Under the pieces are notes generated by a model that saw nothing but the letters and a program-made list of their open reading frames with translations, searched no databases and was not told the origin of the DNA. This document shows, in pieces, positions 14,262 through 14,503 of a stretch of 14,503 bases of DNA. How positions within the stretch are numbered: the stretch's first letter is position 1; each line of letters starts with the position of its first letter. The DNA is from Syntrophomonas sp. UBA4911. Lineage in GTDB: Bacteria > Bacillota > Syntrophomonadia > Syntrophomonadales > Syntrophomonadaceae. The stretch spans positions 1-14,503 of the forward strand of contig DHCD01000040.1 of NCBI GenBank assembly GCA_002398105.1. Reading direction: 5' to 3'. The position numbers and the translations under genes were made by a program.

Positions 14262-14503
14262 CTTTTATTCAACCCCTCATTAATAATCTGATGATTTTTG
14301 CCTGGGATATGGTTGAGAGTTCTATATATAGGGGCATGTTTCCTGCTATAGTATTATTTTATCGGCCCCGGCTCTGTATAGTGTTCCCCGTCCCCCTGAC
14401 ACTCATATTTAATTAACGGATACGGTAATTATTAAAAAAGACTGGAAGATATGAGGGTATAATATAACCTATTAATAGATTTTAGCCGTCAGATTTCCTT
14501 TTA
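14262..14503. other. Non-coding region upstream of ugd
   Basis: These 242 bases contain no credible gene. They should include the promoter of the minus-strand ugd operon, but no -35/-10 pair with good spacing was found on that strand. A TATAAT lies at 14458-14463 on the plus strand without a matching -35 box. The only clear structure is the short palindromic element at 14381-14402. Confidence 0.6.
14381..14402. repeat. REP-like short palindromic element
   Basis: A 22-base stretch starts GTGTTCCCCG and ends CCCTGACAC, so its ends are inverted (GTGT and ACAC) around a C-rich core. On the minus strand it begins GTGTCAGGGGGACGG. From memory, sequences of this form recur in Clostridia genomes beside Y1 (IS200/RAYT-like) transposases. 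No transposase and no second copy is in this window, so the assignment is tentative. Confidence 0.4.

Noticed and set aside
14458..14463. Plus-strand TATAAT as a promoter for a gene beyond the window.
   Set aside because: No -35 element at 16-18 bases and no visible downstream gene, so it is not listed as a promoter.
1..14503. CRISPR arrays, tRNA or rRNA genes, riboswitches and phage genes.
   Set aside because: Reading both strands showed no regularly spaced repeats, no tRNA-like cloverleaf, no rRNA motifs and no recognisable riboswitch core or phage protein.

Overview
The window looks like a chromosomal surface-glycan or flagellin/spore-coat glycosylation region from a low-to-moderate G+C Gram-positive bacterium, most likely a member of the Clostridia. 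This is an inference. It rests on strong Shine-Dalgarno sites, several TTG and GTG starts, a SpsG/PseG-type protein, and uneven base composition. No rRNA, tRNA, CRISPR array or intact transposase gene was seen.

Layout. Positions 1-11364 hold one co-directional (+) gene train. It begins with the 3' part of a PseG/SpsG-like nucleotide-sugar enzyme. Next come three genes, the last two clearly AT-rich: a SAM methyltransferase, a radical SAM/SPASM enzyme, and a second methyltransferase of the sugar C-methyltransferase type. After these is a tightly packed six- to seven-gene cassette: split transketolase (N and C subunits), SDR oxidoreductase, CPSase-like ATP-grasp ligase, PIG-L/LmbE deacetylase, ArnA/Fmt-like formyltransferase, and a large GH57-like protein. 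Cassette genes overlap by 20, 4, 4 and 4 bases or are separated by only 3 or 37 bases, so they are probably co-translated. Positions 11365-11962 are a scarred junction between convergent operons. It holds a 47-bp fragment matching an epimerase gene, a frameshifted RelE/ParE-type toxin, and its apparently intact antitoxin. Positions 11963-14261 on the minus strand encode UDP-glucose 6-dehydrogenase followed by a UDP-glucuronate 4-epimerase-like enzyme, a standard route from UDP-Glc to UDP-GlcA and UDP-GalA. The last 242 bases are non-coding and contain a short REP-like palindromic element.

How the genes may work together (inference). The + strand operon could build an unusual branched, N-acyl-remodelled sugar. 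The split transketolase would transfer a two-carbon ketol unit to a keto-sugar. The SDR would reduce the product. The deacetylase would expose an amine, and the ATP-grasp ligase and/or formyltransferase would re-acylate it. The methyltransferases and radical SAM enzyme would add further decoration. Three cassette enzymes carry substitutions at positions normally conserved in their families: His to Ala in the transketolase C subunit, Asn to Gly in the formyltransferase, and ExN to ExA in the ATP-grasp protein. This suggests altered chemistry. The cassette is the best candidate in the window for an undescribed system, but no substrate can be read from the sequence.
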